Counted from the stretch's first letter, positions 8,527-18,023 are shown. The stretch: DNA of 64,000 bases from Dactylosporangium aurantiacum (GCF_000716715.1 NZ_JNYJ01000036.1:62001-126000), one strand, 5' to 3'. Numbers and translations: made by a program. Notes: a model not told the origin generated them from the letters alone.

Positions 8527-9384
8527 TCAGGTGCGATGCACAGGCCGGGCGTCGGGGTACAGCGGCCGCAGGCCGGCGCGGGCTACCTCGGCAGCGCTGC
8601 CCGCCGGCCGGGCCAGGTCCCACTCCAGGTACACCTTGTCGCCGTTGTAGCAGCCGAAGCTGCTGGAGACGCACAGCAGCGGCTCGTGCTCGATCAGGTG
8701 TCCCTCGCGCACGATGTCGTGGCCGAAGACGGCCACCCTGCACCCGGGATCCAGCGCGCGGAGGAAGGCGAAGGCTCGCTCGGCGGAAGTGGTGCGGGCC
8801 CACAGCAGCGCCCCGAGTGGCCCAGTCGAGGACATGTCGACCAGCGGCACCGACTCGTACCCGGCCAGCTTCAGGTTGTCGAGGTCACCAGGGCCGGAGA
8901 TCTGCGCGTGCGGCGCGGCGTGGGTGAAGGCGATACCCGCGGCCGGCGCGACGACCGCGAGCAGCCAGCCCGCCATCCACTGCCGGATAGCGTCGAAATC
9001 GCCCGCGGCGTACTGGCCCTCCAGGTAGGCCGCCTCGTCGGGATGGAACTTGGACAGTTGGGGGCCGCCCAGGTGGGCGTGCTCGTGGTTGCCGAGCAGG
9101 AAATGGATCTGGCCCGGAAAGGCCGTCGCGAGCTGCCGGGCTTCGGAAAGCAGCCGCGGGGTCTGGTCGACATAGAAGTCGCCGAGATGCTCGGGCCATG
9201 CCGTAAGGGCGATCGCCGGGCCATGCACGAGATCGCCGCAGAACAGCAGATGCGGCGGAGGACCTGGAACAGCGACGAGGGACTTGAAGCGGGCCGCGAT
9301 CGCGTGGAAGTCAGCGAGGTTGCCGTGCAGGTCGGTGACCGCAAGCAACCTGCCCACGGGCGGCAAGGTCACGATGCGTGACAT
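8527..9384 (-). CDS. Calcineurin-like metallophosphoesterase
   Basis: Metal-dependent phosphoesterase of the PPP/diadenosine tetraphosphatase-like group, 285 aa, cytoplasmic. All metal-ligand blocks are visible: DLHGN near residue 18, GDLVHG near 50, GNHEH near 97, THAAPH near 154 and GHD near 224. The substrate cannot be told from sequence. It lies upstream of the HNH gene on the same strand with a 41-base gap, so co-transcription is possible, but a link to restriction is only positional. Confidence 0.9.
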   Translation of the reverse strand: MSRIVTLPPVGRLLAVTDLHGNLADFHAIAARFKSLVAVPGPPPHLLFCGDLVHGPAIALTAWPEHLGDFYVDQTPRLLSEARQLATAFPGQIHFLLGNHEHAHLGGPQLSKFHPDEAAYLEGQYAAGDFDAIRQWMAGWLLAVVAPAAGIAFTHAAPHAQISGPGDLDNLKLAGYESVPLVDMSSTGPLGALLWARTTSAERAFAFLRALDPGCRVAVFGHDIVREGHLIEHEPLLCVSSSFGCYNGDKVYLEWDLARPAGSAAEVARAGLRPLYPDARPVHRT

Positions 9385-9436
9385 TGATCCACGATGTCAT
9401 ACAGGTCATCCGCAGTCCACCGTCGCATTGCGGGAA

Positions 9437-9473
9437 AGCCGACGCCGGACTTGAACCCAATCTTCCGATTACA
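9437..9473 (-). repeat. Degenerate copy of the tRNA-Thr 3' half (candidate att site or tRNA remnant)
   Basis: On the minus strand this 37-base stretch matches the tRNA-Thr at 13212-13284 from the anticodon to the discriminator base. It has three bases missing and a few substitutions. The exact blocks ACTTGAACCC and TTCCGATTACA (plus strand) are shared. No 5' tRNA half is present. Both copies point the same way, as expected for the two ends of an element inserted at a tRNA 3' end. It lies in the gene-free stretch 9385-9760, where I see nothing else. Confidence 0.6.
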
Positions 9474-9760
9474 GCTGGTCATCCCTGCGAGACGCATTCC
9501 CGGAAGCCAAATCTAGCGATGCGACTGCGCGGCACCGCCAACATGGACCGGAGGCGCTGACCACCCTGCTCCCGGAGGACCTGGAGGACGCCTGAGCGGC
9601 GTAACTGCCCGCTCAGTCGAACCCATGCCGATCAGCGGCGGCGAGTCCGTGGCCACCAGGCTGTCCGGGTAAGGCGGGACGACGCCGGGCGGCTGGCCAC
9701 TGTGACGCGTTGTGACGCCCCTATGAGGTGATTCGGACGCTTGTGTCAAGGTTGAGCATC

Positions 9761-11266
9761 ATGGTGGGGCGTCTGTTGAACGGCCGGTACGAGCTGCGAT
9801 CGGTCATCGGCCGCGGTGGTATGGCCGACGTGTGGCTGGCCGTCGACGGGCGGCTGGGCCGGCGCGTGGCTGTGAAGATGCTGCACGACCAGGGCAGCGC
9901 GGACCCGTCGATACCGGAGCGGTTCGAGCGCGAGGCGCACACCGCTGCGCGGCTGGCGCACCCCAGCATCGTGGCCGTGTACGACGTCGGGGTGGACGAC
10001 GGTAAGCCGTACCTCGTGATGGAGCTGATCCAGGGGCACAGCCTCGCTGACGAGCTGGCCGCGGGCCCGCTGGATCCGCGGCGTGCGGTGCGGATCGCCG
10101 AGCAGGTGTGCGACGCCTTGGCGGCCGCGCACGACGCCGGAGTGGTACATCGGGATGTGAAGCCGGCCAACATCCTCATCGGTGACGAGGGCAGGGTGAA
10201 GGTCTGCGATTTCGGCATCGCCCGCAGCGCCGACCGGGCGCAGGCAGCGCTGACCGCACCCGCCACCGTGGTCGGCACCAGCTCGTACATGGCGCCGGAG
10301 CAGGTCCTCGGCGAGCCCGTCGACGCCCGGACCGACCTCTATGCGCTGGGTTGTGTGCTGTACGCGATGCTCACCGGCCGTCCGCCGTTCACCGAAGGCT
10401 CGCCGGTGCAGATCGCCTGGCAGCAGGTACATCAGGCAGCGGTACCGGTGACGGCTCTGCGGCCCGGCCTGCCGCCGCGGCTCGCCGGGCTGGTCGGTGC
10501 GCTGCTGGCCAAGCGCGCTGGGGACCGGCCGGCGAGTGCGGTGCAGGTCCGCGCAGCTCTGACCGGTGCCGCCGGCGGGACCGGAACGGCTGTGTTCGCC
10601 GGTACCGCTGGACCGGCTGCGCTTGGAGGCGGGGCGCCGATCCGCGGCCGCGCCCCGGTGCGGCCGGCAACGCAAAGCCTGCCCGCGCTCGGCGAGCCAC
10701 CCGCACCGGCTGCCCGGCGGCGGGGTCGTTCGACCGGGATCGCCATGACGGCGCTCGGTGCCGCGGCCGTCGCCGTGTTCGCGCTCGGTGCCCTCCCGGA
10801 CCGATCCGGCCACCCGGCCGCAGCGCCCACCTCCGCGGACACGACCCACTCCCTGCCGTCCGCGGATACGCCGTCCGTGGAGACCCCGAGCACGGCGCCG
10901 AGTGACCCGCCGACCGAAACCCCGAGCCCAACGCCGACCGACTCACCGACCGAGTCACCGAGCGACCCGGTCAAGGCGACGCTGGCCGCGGCTCGCGCCG
11001 CCGTGCGGGCCCAGGCCGGTGACGGCGGCCTGGGCCGCGAAACCGCGCGTGAGCTGAACCGACGGTTTGACAACCTCGCCAGCCAACTCGCGCGCGGCGA
11101 CAACGACAGCGCCGCAGCGGAGCTGGCCGGTCTGCGCGCCCGGCTCGACCAGCTGCACAAGGAGGGCACGCTCACCGACAGCGGGTACGCGGCGGTCCTC
11201 ACCCCGACCGACCAGTTCGCAGCGAACCTGCCGGCCACGGCGACGTCTGGGCCACTCAGCCCGTAG
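9761..11266 (+). CDS. Transmembrane Ser/Thr protein kinase (PknB-type)
   Basis: Hanks-type receptor kinase of 501 aa. The kinase domain covers residues about 10-270: Gly loop GRGGMADVW, catalytic Lys39, HRDVKPANIL with H130/D132, DFG at D150, and MAPEQ. A Pro/Ala-rich juxtamembrane linker, one TM (about 325-347) and a Pro/Thr/Ser-rich stalk follow. The extracellular tail is about 95 helical residues resembling FIVAR/FIMAH-type ends. ATG 9761 is chosen because the kinase fold starts at once; GTG 9728 would add 11 residues without a well-placed ribosome site. It lies alone, convergent with a broken CBS gene. Confidence 0.93.
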   Translation: MVGRLLNGRYELRSVIGRGGMADVWLAVDGRLGRRVAVKMLHDQGSADPSIPERFEREAHTAARLAHPSIVAVYDVGVDDGKPYLVMELIQGHSLADELAAGPLDPRRAVRIAEQVCDALAAAHDAGVVHRDVKPANILIGDEGRVKVCDFGIARSADRAQAALTAPATVVGTSSYMAPEQVLGEPVDARTDLYALGCVLYAMLTGRPPFTEGSPVQIAWQQVHQAAVPVTALRPGLPPRLAGLVGALLAKRAGDRPASAVQVRAALTGAAGGTGTAVFAGTAGPAALGGGAPIRGRAPVRPATQSLPALGEPPAPAARRRGRSTGIAMTALGAAAVAVFALGALPDRSGHPAAAPTSADTTHSLPSADTPSVETPSTAPSDPPTETPSPTPTDSPTESPSDPVKATLAAARAAVRAQAGDGGLGRETARELNRRFDNLASQLARGDNDSAAAELAGLRARLDQLHKEGTLTDSGYAAVLTPTDQFAANLPATATSGPLSP

Positions 11267-11305
11267 GCGCAGGGGTAGCACCCGCCGGGGGCCACCCCTG
11301 CCGGT

Positions 11306-11945
11306 TCAAGAAGACGTCGCGTAGACCTTTCCGACGAACTCGGCCAGCCGGCGTTCGTCAAGGTTGCGCGCCAGGTCGGCCTCGCTGATCATGCCGACCA
11401 GACGGTGGTTCTCGATGACCGGCAGCCGCTTGACCTGGCGGTCCTCCATCTGATGCAGCACCTCGTCGACACCGGCGTCGGCGTCGACCCAGACCAGATC
11501 GCCCCCGGTCAGGTCGCGCACACTGACGTGGGCGGGGTCCCGCCCCCCCAGCGATGCACCGCACGACGATGTCTCGGTCGGTGATGATGCCGTGCAGCCG
11601 GTCGTCCGTGCCGCAGATCGGCAGGGAGCCGACGCCGAGCTCGCGCATCTTCCGCGCGGCGTCCGCGGCGGTCTCGCCCTCGCCGATGCACTCGGCTCCC
11701 GGGTGCATGATGTCTCTCGCCTGCCGCCCCTGCTTCACGCGAACGGTCTGCTCATGATCATCCAGCGCGCGGAGCTTACTGGCCACGGCCTCCCGAGTCG
11801 CATGGCCGGTGTGTTCGGCGTAGCTGGCCTTGCCGAGCTCGTACAGCAGCTTTTCGCGCTGCCGTCGAGCTTTCGTCTCATCAATCCGGGCCCGGCTCGT
11901 CGCCAGGCCACGCTTGGCGGACTCCATCATCTTGTCCAAGGGCAT
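11306..11945 (-). pseudogene. CBS-domain protein, frameshifted in a G7 run
   Basis: The first frame (from ATG 11945, with AGAGGAGG 5 bases upstream) encodes about 80 helical residues and the first CBS domain (ARDIMHPGAECIGEGET ... DRLHGIITDRDIVVRCIAGG). The second CBS domain (VRDLTGGDLVWVDADAG ... HRLVGMISEADLARNL) continues in another frame to 11306. Removing one G from the seven-G run at 11543-11549 (C on the plus strand) restores a continuous protein through AGGRDPAHVSVRDL. The intact relative at 54212 lacks the N-terminal extension. This may be a real mutation, phase variation or a sequencing error. Confidence 0.85.
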
Positions 11946-12089
11946 GGCATCCTCCTCTGGCGTACGTCAACGCAAGAGAGCCGACAACAGCAATACCCGG
12001 GCCAACGCTACGTCGCCGACGCCACGGACGGCACCACCCCGGGCAGCATCCGCCTGGCGTCACGCGCCCGGAACTGTCCATCATTCACC

Positions 12090-12118
12090 TTGGCGATGGC
12101 GTACATTGTGCGTACGAT
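12090..12118 (+). promoter_or_regulatory. Leaderless promoter of the toxin-antitoxin operon
   Basis: TTGGCG (12090-12095) and TACGAT (12113-12118) are separated by exactly 17 bases. Transcription should begin about 7 bases after the -10, at the GTG start codon 12125, so the mRNA is leaderless. Two GCGTAC half-sites (12099-12104 and 12110-12115) overlap the -10 and could be the operator for the ribbon-helix-helix antitoxin. Confidence 0.7.
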
Positions 12119-12124
12119 GAGGCG

Positions 12125-12415
12125 GTGAGCGCCAAAGGGGACCGGCTGCATCTGCGGTTGGACGCTGAGCAGAAGGCGATGCTGGAGGCGGCCAGCCGAG
12201 CCGCCGGTGACACCGTGTCGACCTTCGTGCTGAAGGCGGCAACTGAGGCAGCGGCCGACGTACTTGCCGACCGCCGAGTATTCGTTCTGGCCCAGGACGC
12301 CTGGCAGGTCTTCGACGACGCACTGCAACGGCCGCCGCAGGACATCGCCGGGCTCAAGGAACTCTTGGCCGGCCCGACGGTGCTCGACCCGCCGCAGGGT
12401 GGTACACCCCAGTGA
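12125..12415 (+). CDS. DUF1778 (TacA-like) ribbon-helix-helix antitoxin
   Basis: Antitoxin of 96 aa. The N-terminus has the DUF1778 RHH pattern (RLHLRLDAEQKAMLEAASR, then VSTFVLKAATEAA), which binds DNA. The C-terminal tail (WQVFDDALQRPPQDIAGLKELL) is the typical toxin-neutralising segment. GTG 12125 is supported by the leaderless promoter. The stop overlaps the toxin GTG (GTGA), the usual coupling in tacAT operons. Known members repress their own operon together with the toxin and block the acetyltransferase. Confidence 0.93.
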   Translation: MSAKGDRLHLRLDAEQKAMLEAASRAAGDTVSTFVLKAATEAAADVLADRRVFVLAQDAWQVFDDALQRPPQDIAGLKELLAGPTVLDPPQGGTPQ

Positions 12416-12933
12416 GTTCCAGCTTCTCGCCGGTGGAACCGCTGTCGGCCGGGCATTCGGTGGCTGGATTCGACTGCGGCTCGCAGGCCCAGTCGGTGTG
12501 GCTCATCGAGCACGCCCTGCAAGCCCATCGGGCGGGACTGTCCCGCGTCTACGTTGTACGCGACAACGACCACACCGATCGGCGAGTGGTCGGCTACTAC
12601 GCCCTCGCGGCCGGCAGCGTGGCCCCCGCCGAGGCCTCGCCACGGCTGCGCCAGGGAGCCGGCCGCTACCATCAGCCGGTGGTGATCCTGACCCGGCTCG
12701 GCGTCGATCTCGCAGCCCAAGGGGCAGGACTGGGCCGAGCGCTGGTGGTCGACGCGCTGCGCCGCGTCGCCAGCGCCGCGGAGGTCATCGGCATGCGGGC
12801 GGTGCTCATCCATTGCGAGACCGAAGCAGCCCGCGACTTCTACCTACGCCTGGCCAAGTTCGAGGCCAGCCCCACTGACCCGATGCACCTGCTGTTGTTG
12901 ATGAAAGACCTGCGGCGAGCCCTCGACGGATAG
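12412..12933 (+). CDS. GNAT toxin (TacT/AtaT-like)
   Basis: GNAT-fold acetyltransferase toxin of 173 aa. Family members acetylate the amino group of aminoacyl-tRNAs and stop translation. Visible features are the N-terminal FDCGSQAQSVWLIEHALQAH block, VVGYYALAAGSV, the acetyl-CoA loop region LGVDLAAQGAGLGRALV, and the C-terminal ARDFYLRLAKFEAS with the MHLLLLMKDLRR end strand. The start is GTG 12412 overlapping the antitoxin stop. The pair lies inside the block bounded by the tRNA-Thr repeat. Confidence 0.93.
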   Translation: MSSSFSPVEPLSAGHSVAGFDCGSQAQSVWLIEHALQAHRAGLSRVYVVRDNDHTDRRVVGYYALAAGSVAPAEASPRLRQGAGRYHQPVVILTRLGVDLAAQGAGLGRALVVDALRRVASAAEVIGMRAVLIHCETEAARDFYLRLAKFEASPTDPMHLLLLMKDLRRALDG

Positions 12934-13211
12934 CGCCGAGCCCTCAACGACAGCGAGCTCGTCGCGGGCGTGTGCGGTGGCCCGAACGCCAGCGCCCGAG
13001 ACCGCAGTGCGGCGTCGTGCCGCTTGCGATCGCGTTCAGGACCACCCCTCGTCCGACTCATGGTCGATGCGGTGAAGCGGGCTGGCGGGAAGGTCCGCGA
13101 CCTGCACGAATACAACCTGCTGGTGCGGGAGTTCGGGCAAGGGCACGTTGGTGATGACGTTCGTCCGTCGGCGTCCAATCTGAAACGCCAGGTCAGCGAG
13201 GGTATGAGAAG

Positions 13212-13284
13212 AGCCGACGGCGGGACTTGAACCCGCAACCTTCCGATTACAAGTCGGGTGCGCTACCAATTGCGCCACGTCGGC
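13212..13284 (-). tRNA. tRNA-Thr (anticodon TGT)
   Basis: A full cloverleaf of 73 bases reads on the minus strand. The acceptor stem is GCCGACG/CGTCGGC, the D arm GCGC/GCGC, the anticodon loop CTTGTAA (TGT), the T arm GCGGG/CCCGC with loop TTCAAGT, and the discriminator T. The first anticodon-stem pair (27-43) is a C-A mismatch. CCA is not encoded. Its 3' half is repeated at 9437-9473. Confidence 0.97.
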
Positions 13285-13389
13285 CGGCGCTCACGATCCT
13301 ACCGGTCCGCCCCGGCGCCGCGCCTCCGACATACCTGCCCACCGACCGGTCCGACCCAGCCGAAAACCGGGCAAAGTCGGCGACCGACC

Positions 13390-13418
13390 TTGGCAACTGA
13401 GCGTAGGCAGCCTACTGT
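13390..13418 (+). promoter_or_regulatory. Promoter of the sugar-ABC ATPase gene
   Basis: TTGGCA (13390-13395), a 17-base spacer and TACTGT (13413-13418) form a good vegetative promoter. The start would fall near 13425, giving a leader of about 83 bases before ATG 13508. The rest of 13285-13507 shows no gene. Confidence 0.7.
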
Positions 13419-13507
13419 TACCGCAACTCCTGGCTGCACCGCCGCGGCCAGAAGCTTCTACTCGGATCGTCCGGCACGTTCCTGCCGGTGGAAGGTGGCA
13501 CCCTGTC

Positions 13508-14599
<1,092 letters not shown>

Positions 14600-14611
14600 G
14601 CTGAGTAACGA

Positions 14612-14645
14612 AAAAGGCCCGGCGGGACAACCCGCCGGGCCTTTT
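14612..14645. terminator. Bidirectional intrinsic terminator
   Basis: A perfect hairpin with arm AAAAGGCCCGGCGGG, loop ACAA and the complementary arm ends in a T run on the plus strand and, through the flanking A run, also on the minus strand. It serves the convergent ABC ATPase gene and the Hsp70-propeller gene. Confidence 0.95.
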
Positions 14646-14654
14646 CCATGAGCA

Positions 14655-17414
14655 TCATGCCGCGGCGAACCGCCACACCTGGAACTTGCCCTCGCTCGCG
14701 CACAGGATCAGCGACGCGTTCCAGGAACAGCTCAACCCGATCGTCTTCGTCAACGGTCCGAGCGCGATCCGCTCCCCCGACGCCGCCGACACCCCGACCA
14801 GCGTCAGGTTCGCCGGTGACGTCGCGCTCAAGGTGCCGGTGAAGAACATCAGGCTGCCGGACGCGACCCGCACCCCGTACGAGTCCCGGTCCTCGTTTCT
14901 GAGCAGCGATTTGCCCTCGTACGACAGCAGCACGCTCGCCGGGGAGTCCCGATCGGTGGCCAGGACCTGCCGGCCGACCGGCACGAGCATCGTGCTGCCG
15001 GGGGCGGGCGCGTTCCACACCTCGCGTTTGTCCGCGACCGAAATGGCGCGGACCGTGTTGTCCTTGCCGCCGTAGCTGCCGTCGATCAGGCACAGGCGGT
15101 TGTCCGCGCACGGCGCCATGTCGACGATTTCCACTTTGTCGTTGCCGAAGCTGTAGATCTGGCTGGGTTCGCCGGCGCTGCTGAGGTCGTAGGCGTTGAC
15201 GGTGTACTTGGTGCTGCCGCCCGCGACGAAGAGCTTGTCGTCGTGCGCGAGGTACTCCGCGCCGTATTCGCCGACGTTGTTCCAGCTGCGGATCTCGGTG
15301 CCGTTGGTGGCGTTGATGAGCCGGATCTTGTCATCGCCGTCGATGCTGATGAGGTCGTCGCGGGCCTTCATGTCGCGGTTGATGGACACGCCGTTGTAGT
15401 TGCCGGGACCGCGAAGGTCGGCGCTGTTGGACTGGCCGTAGATGGCCGAGCCCTTGCCGTTGTCGGGGCGCGTCCACGCGTTCTTGCCGGCCCAGGTGAC
15501 CGCGTCGGTCTTCTTGCCCTCGTACCGGTGGATGGCGAGCACCGGACCGGTCGCATACAGCATGTCGTAGTCGCTGAACGTGCCCTGCCAGACGATTTTG
15601 CCGTTCTTCCAGTCCAGGATGAACACGCTGCCGAGCGACGAGCCGGTGCCCGTGACGACGATGCCGTCCTGGTACGCCGTGATGCCCCACTTGCTGTAGT
15701 CGCGGTCGATGGTGATTTTCGGCCACGCGGTCTTCATGTCGCCGAGGTTGATGCCCTGGACGAAGAACTGTTTGTCGACCCGCCAGCCGATGACGGCGCG
15801 GTCGTTGAGGGTGGCGGAGATCGGGTAGTTGATGGTGTCCGGGTCCCCCATTTCGAAGGTCTTCTCGGCCTTGAGCGTGGCGAAGTCGACCTTCGTGTCG
15901 CGGTCGCGGAAGAACCAGAAGTAGCCGCCGGCGACGAGGGCGAGCACGACGACGGCGGCGATGCCGGCGACGAGCGGCCCGCGCCGGGACCGCGGGCGGG
16001 GCGGCGGCGTCGGTGGCGGCGTCGGGGTCTGGAACGGCGCGGTGGGCGGAGCGGATGCGCCGTATTGGCCGGGCGGGATGGCCTGGGCCGCCGTCATCGG
16101 ATAACCGCTGTTGGTCGGGGCGCCGGACGTGTGCCCGAAACCGCCTGAGGTCGGCGGAGCCCCGAACCCGCCCGACGTCGGCGCGGCCCCGAAACCGGGC
16201 GAGACCGGCGCGGCCGGAGAACCGTGCGCCGCGGCGGGAGAACCGTGCGGCGCGGCCGGAGAGCCGACGAACCCCGTCGGGCTCGCCCCGTAGCCCGTCG
16301 CCGACGTGAGGTCATGCCCGGCCAGCGGCGGTGCCGGGGGCGCCAGTTCGGCCAGCGCCCCTTCGGCGACGGGAAGCTCGGGCTGCTCCAGTACCGTCGG
16401 CGGAATCCCCAACTGGGCGTGCAACTGCCGCGACGCGAGCGGCAGCCGGGACGACCCGCCGACCAGGAACAGCCCGGCGAGCTGGTCGCCGCGCAGCCCG
16501 GCCGACGCGATCACGGACCCGGTCTCCCACACGGCCCGGTGGATCAGCGGCCCGACGACCCGGTCGAGCTCCTCGCGGGTGAGGTGGATGGCCTGGTCGG
16601 CGCCGGGCACGGTGATCGGCGCGACGGTGGTGCGCGACAGCATCTCCTTCGCCCCGCGCACGTCGTCCCAGAACAGCCGCCGGTCGCGGCGCTGGGTCGT
16701 GGTCGCCGGGTTGCGGATCGCCTCCCAGGTCGCGGGCGCGGTGGTCGAGATCAGCTGCCCGAGGTGCTCGACGAGCGCGGCGTCGATGTCCAGGCCGCCG
16801 AGGTCCTCGACCCCGCCGGACCCGATGACGGTGAACCGCCCGTTGTCGTTGCGCACCACCGCGATGTCCAGGGTGCCGCCGCCGAAGTCGAACACGGCCA
16901 GCGCCGCGCCGACGGGGACGGGGCGGCGCAGTACATCGGCGAAGTAGCGGGCGGCGGCGACGGGCTCGGGGACCAGCATGACCGGCGGCCAGCCGGCCCG
17001 CCGGGCGGCGGTGGCCAGCACGTCCCGCCGGCGGGTCCCCCACGCGGCCGGATACGTGAGCACCGCGGCCGGCAGGAACCCGACGGCCTCCACCGCGGCC
17101 CGCGCGACGGCGGCGAGGATCGCGGCGAGCAGGTCGACGGTCGCGATCTCCCGATCGCCGAGCAGCACGGTCGGCTCGTCGATGCGGCGCTTCGGGTTGG
17201 GCTCGAACCGCGACGGGTCCAGCCCCGCCAGGCGCGCCGCGTCCCGCCCGACGTGCAGCCGCCCGTGCTCGTCCACGAACACCCCGGACGGCATGATCGG
17301 CGCACCGTCGACGAGCAGCGGCCGCGTGCGCCCGTCGGGCCAGCGCACCACGGCCACGGTGTTCGACGTGCCGAGATCGACACCGATCGCGAAGCCCTGC
17401 TGCGGCTCAGTCAC
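14655..17414 (-). CDS. Hsp70-like ATPase fused to TM and PQQ-like propeller
   Basis: Membrane protein of 919 aa with an unusual fusion. Residues about 8-360 are an Hsp70/actin-fold ATPase: GVDLGTSNTVAVV, VLTYPAAWG, VFDFGGGTLDIAVV and FLVGGSSRLP. The Hsp70 substrate-binding domain is missing. A Gly/Ser/Pro-rich low-complexity linker (360-480) leads to one TM (about 481-503) and then a ~410-residue PQQ/WD-like beta-propeller predicted outside. A chaperone-like sensor linking ATP state to an extracellular ligand is inference. GTG 17414 is supported by a -10 six bases upstream. It is convergent with the ABC ATPase gene. Confidence 0.88.
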   Translation of the reverse strand: MTEPQQGFAIGVDLGTSNTVAVVRWPDGRTRPLLVDGAPIMPSGVFVDEHGRLHVGRDAARLAGLDPSRFEPNPKRRIDEPTVLLGDREIATVDLLAAILAAVARAAVEAVGFLPAAVLTYPAAWGTRRRDVLATAARRAGWPPVMLVPEPVAAARYFADVLRRPVPVGAALAVFDFGGGTLDIAVVRNDNGRFTVIGSGGVEDLGGLDIDAALVEHLGQLISTTAPATWEAIRNPATTTQRRDRRLFWDDVRGAKEMLSRTTVAPITVPGADQAIHLTREELDRVVGPLIHRAVWETGSVIASAGLRGDQLAGLFLVGGSSRLPLASRQLHAQLGIPPTVLEQPELPVAEGALAELAPPAPPLAGHDLTSATGYGASPTGFVGSPAAPHGSPAAAHGSPAAPVSPGFGAAPTSGGFGAPPTSGGFGHTSGAPTNSGYPMTAAQAIPPGQYGASAPPTAPFQTPTPPPTPPPRPRSRRGPLVAGIAAVVVLALVAGGYFWFFRDRDTKVDFATLKAEKTFEMGDPDTINYPISATLNDRAVIGWRVDKQFFVQGINLGDMKTAWPKITIDRDYSKWGITAYQDGIVVTGTGSSLGSVFILDWKNGKIVWQGTFSDYDMLYATGPVLAIHRYEGKKTDAVTWAGKNAWTRPDNGKGSAIYGQSNSADLRGPGNYNGVSINRDMKARDDLISIDGDDKIRLINATNGTEIRSWNNVGEYGAEYLAHDDKLFVAGGSTKYTVNAYDLSSAGEPSQIYSFGNDKVEIVDMAPCADNRLCLIDGSYGGKDNTVRAISVADKREVWNAPAPGSTMLVPVGRQVLATDRDSPASVLLSYEGKSLLRNEDRDSYGVRVASGSLMFFTGTLSATSPANLTLVGVSAASGERIALGPLTKTIGLSCSWNASLILCASEGKFQVWRFAAA

Positions 17415-17420
17415 CGGCCC

Positions 17421-17426
17421 ATACTA
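17421..17426 (-). promoter_or_regulatory. -10 element for leaderless Hsp70-propeller gene
   Basis: On the minus strand TAGTAT lies six bases before the GTG start, placing the transcript start at or next to the start codon. No good -35 is seen. Confidence 0.5.
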
Positions 17427-17457
17427 GGTGCGCGTCCAAACGGTCCTTCCTGACGCG

Positions 17458-18009
17458 CTACAGCAGCGTCTTGAGGCTGCTGAGGGTGGTCCGGACGCAG
17501 GCGACGAAGTCCGGCTCGTCGCCGATCCACCGCTCGAACGCGACCTTGAACACCGCCACCCCCGCCTCCGCGGCCAGGCTCGCGGCCGGCTCCGGCACTC
17601 CGCGCCCTCGCAGCGCGGCGGCCGACGCCGAGCCCAGCGCGGCGAGTTTCAGCAGCTCACGCTCCTGCAGGCTGGGGTTCGCGGCGATCGCCAGAGCCCG
17701 CTGCTGGGCGAACGGGCGGCGCTGCTCCAGCAGCTCCGCCGCCCGCTCCATCGCCGCTCCCACCACGTCGAGTGGCGGCATCTCAATAGGCGCGTCGGTG
17801 ATCGCGGCAACGACGAGGTCCTGCAGCGCGGAGGAGCCGTCGAAAAGCACCTCGCGCTTGTCGGCGAAGTGCCGGAAGAAGGTGCGCTCGGTGACGCCGG
17901 CGCGCTGGGCGATGTCGGCGACGGTCGTCTGCTCGTAGCCGCGGCTGGTGTACAGCTCCAGCGCCGCGACCACGAGTCGGCCCTTGGCGTCCGGCTCCCA
18001 GCGTCCCAT
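17458..18009 (-). CDS. TetR-family repressor
   Basis: TetR-type regulator of 183 aa. The N-terminal helix-turn-helix is clear: AALELYTSRGYEQTTVADIA, QRAGVTERTFFRHFADKREVLF. The C-terminal part is a helical ligand/dimer domain of normal length. It is divergent from the epimerase gene at 18092. The 82 bases between them hold two nearly identical palindromes, so it probably represses itself and the epimerase. Its ligand is unknown. Confidence 0.93.
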   Translation of the reverse strand: MGRWEPDAKGRLVVAALELYTSRGYEQTTVADIAQRAGVTERTFFRHFADKREVLFDGSSALQDLVVAAITDAPIEMPPLDVVGAAMERAAELLEQRRPFAQQRALAIAANPSLQERELLKLAALGSASAAALRGRGVPEPAASLAAEAGVAVFKVAFERWIGDEPDFVACVRTTLSSLKTLL

Positions 18010-18023
18010 GAGCCACGAGTCTA

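Noticed and set aside
9437..9510. A second complete tRNA gene at this place
   Set aside because: Only the 3' half is recognisable; no acceptor or D arm can be folded on the 5' side.
12970..13230. Plus-strand frame of 86 codons running into the tRNA-Thr gene
   Set aside because: No ribosome site, no protein family, and its end lies inside the tRNA; the 278-base gap 12934-13211 shows no supported feature.
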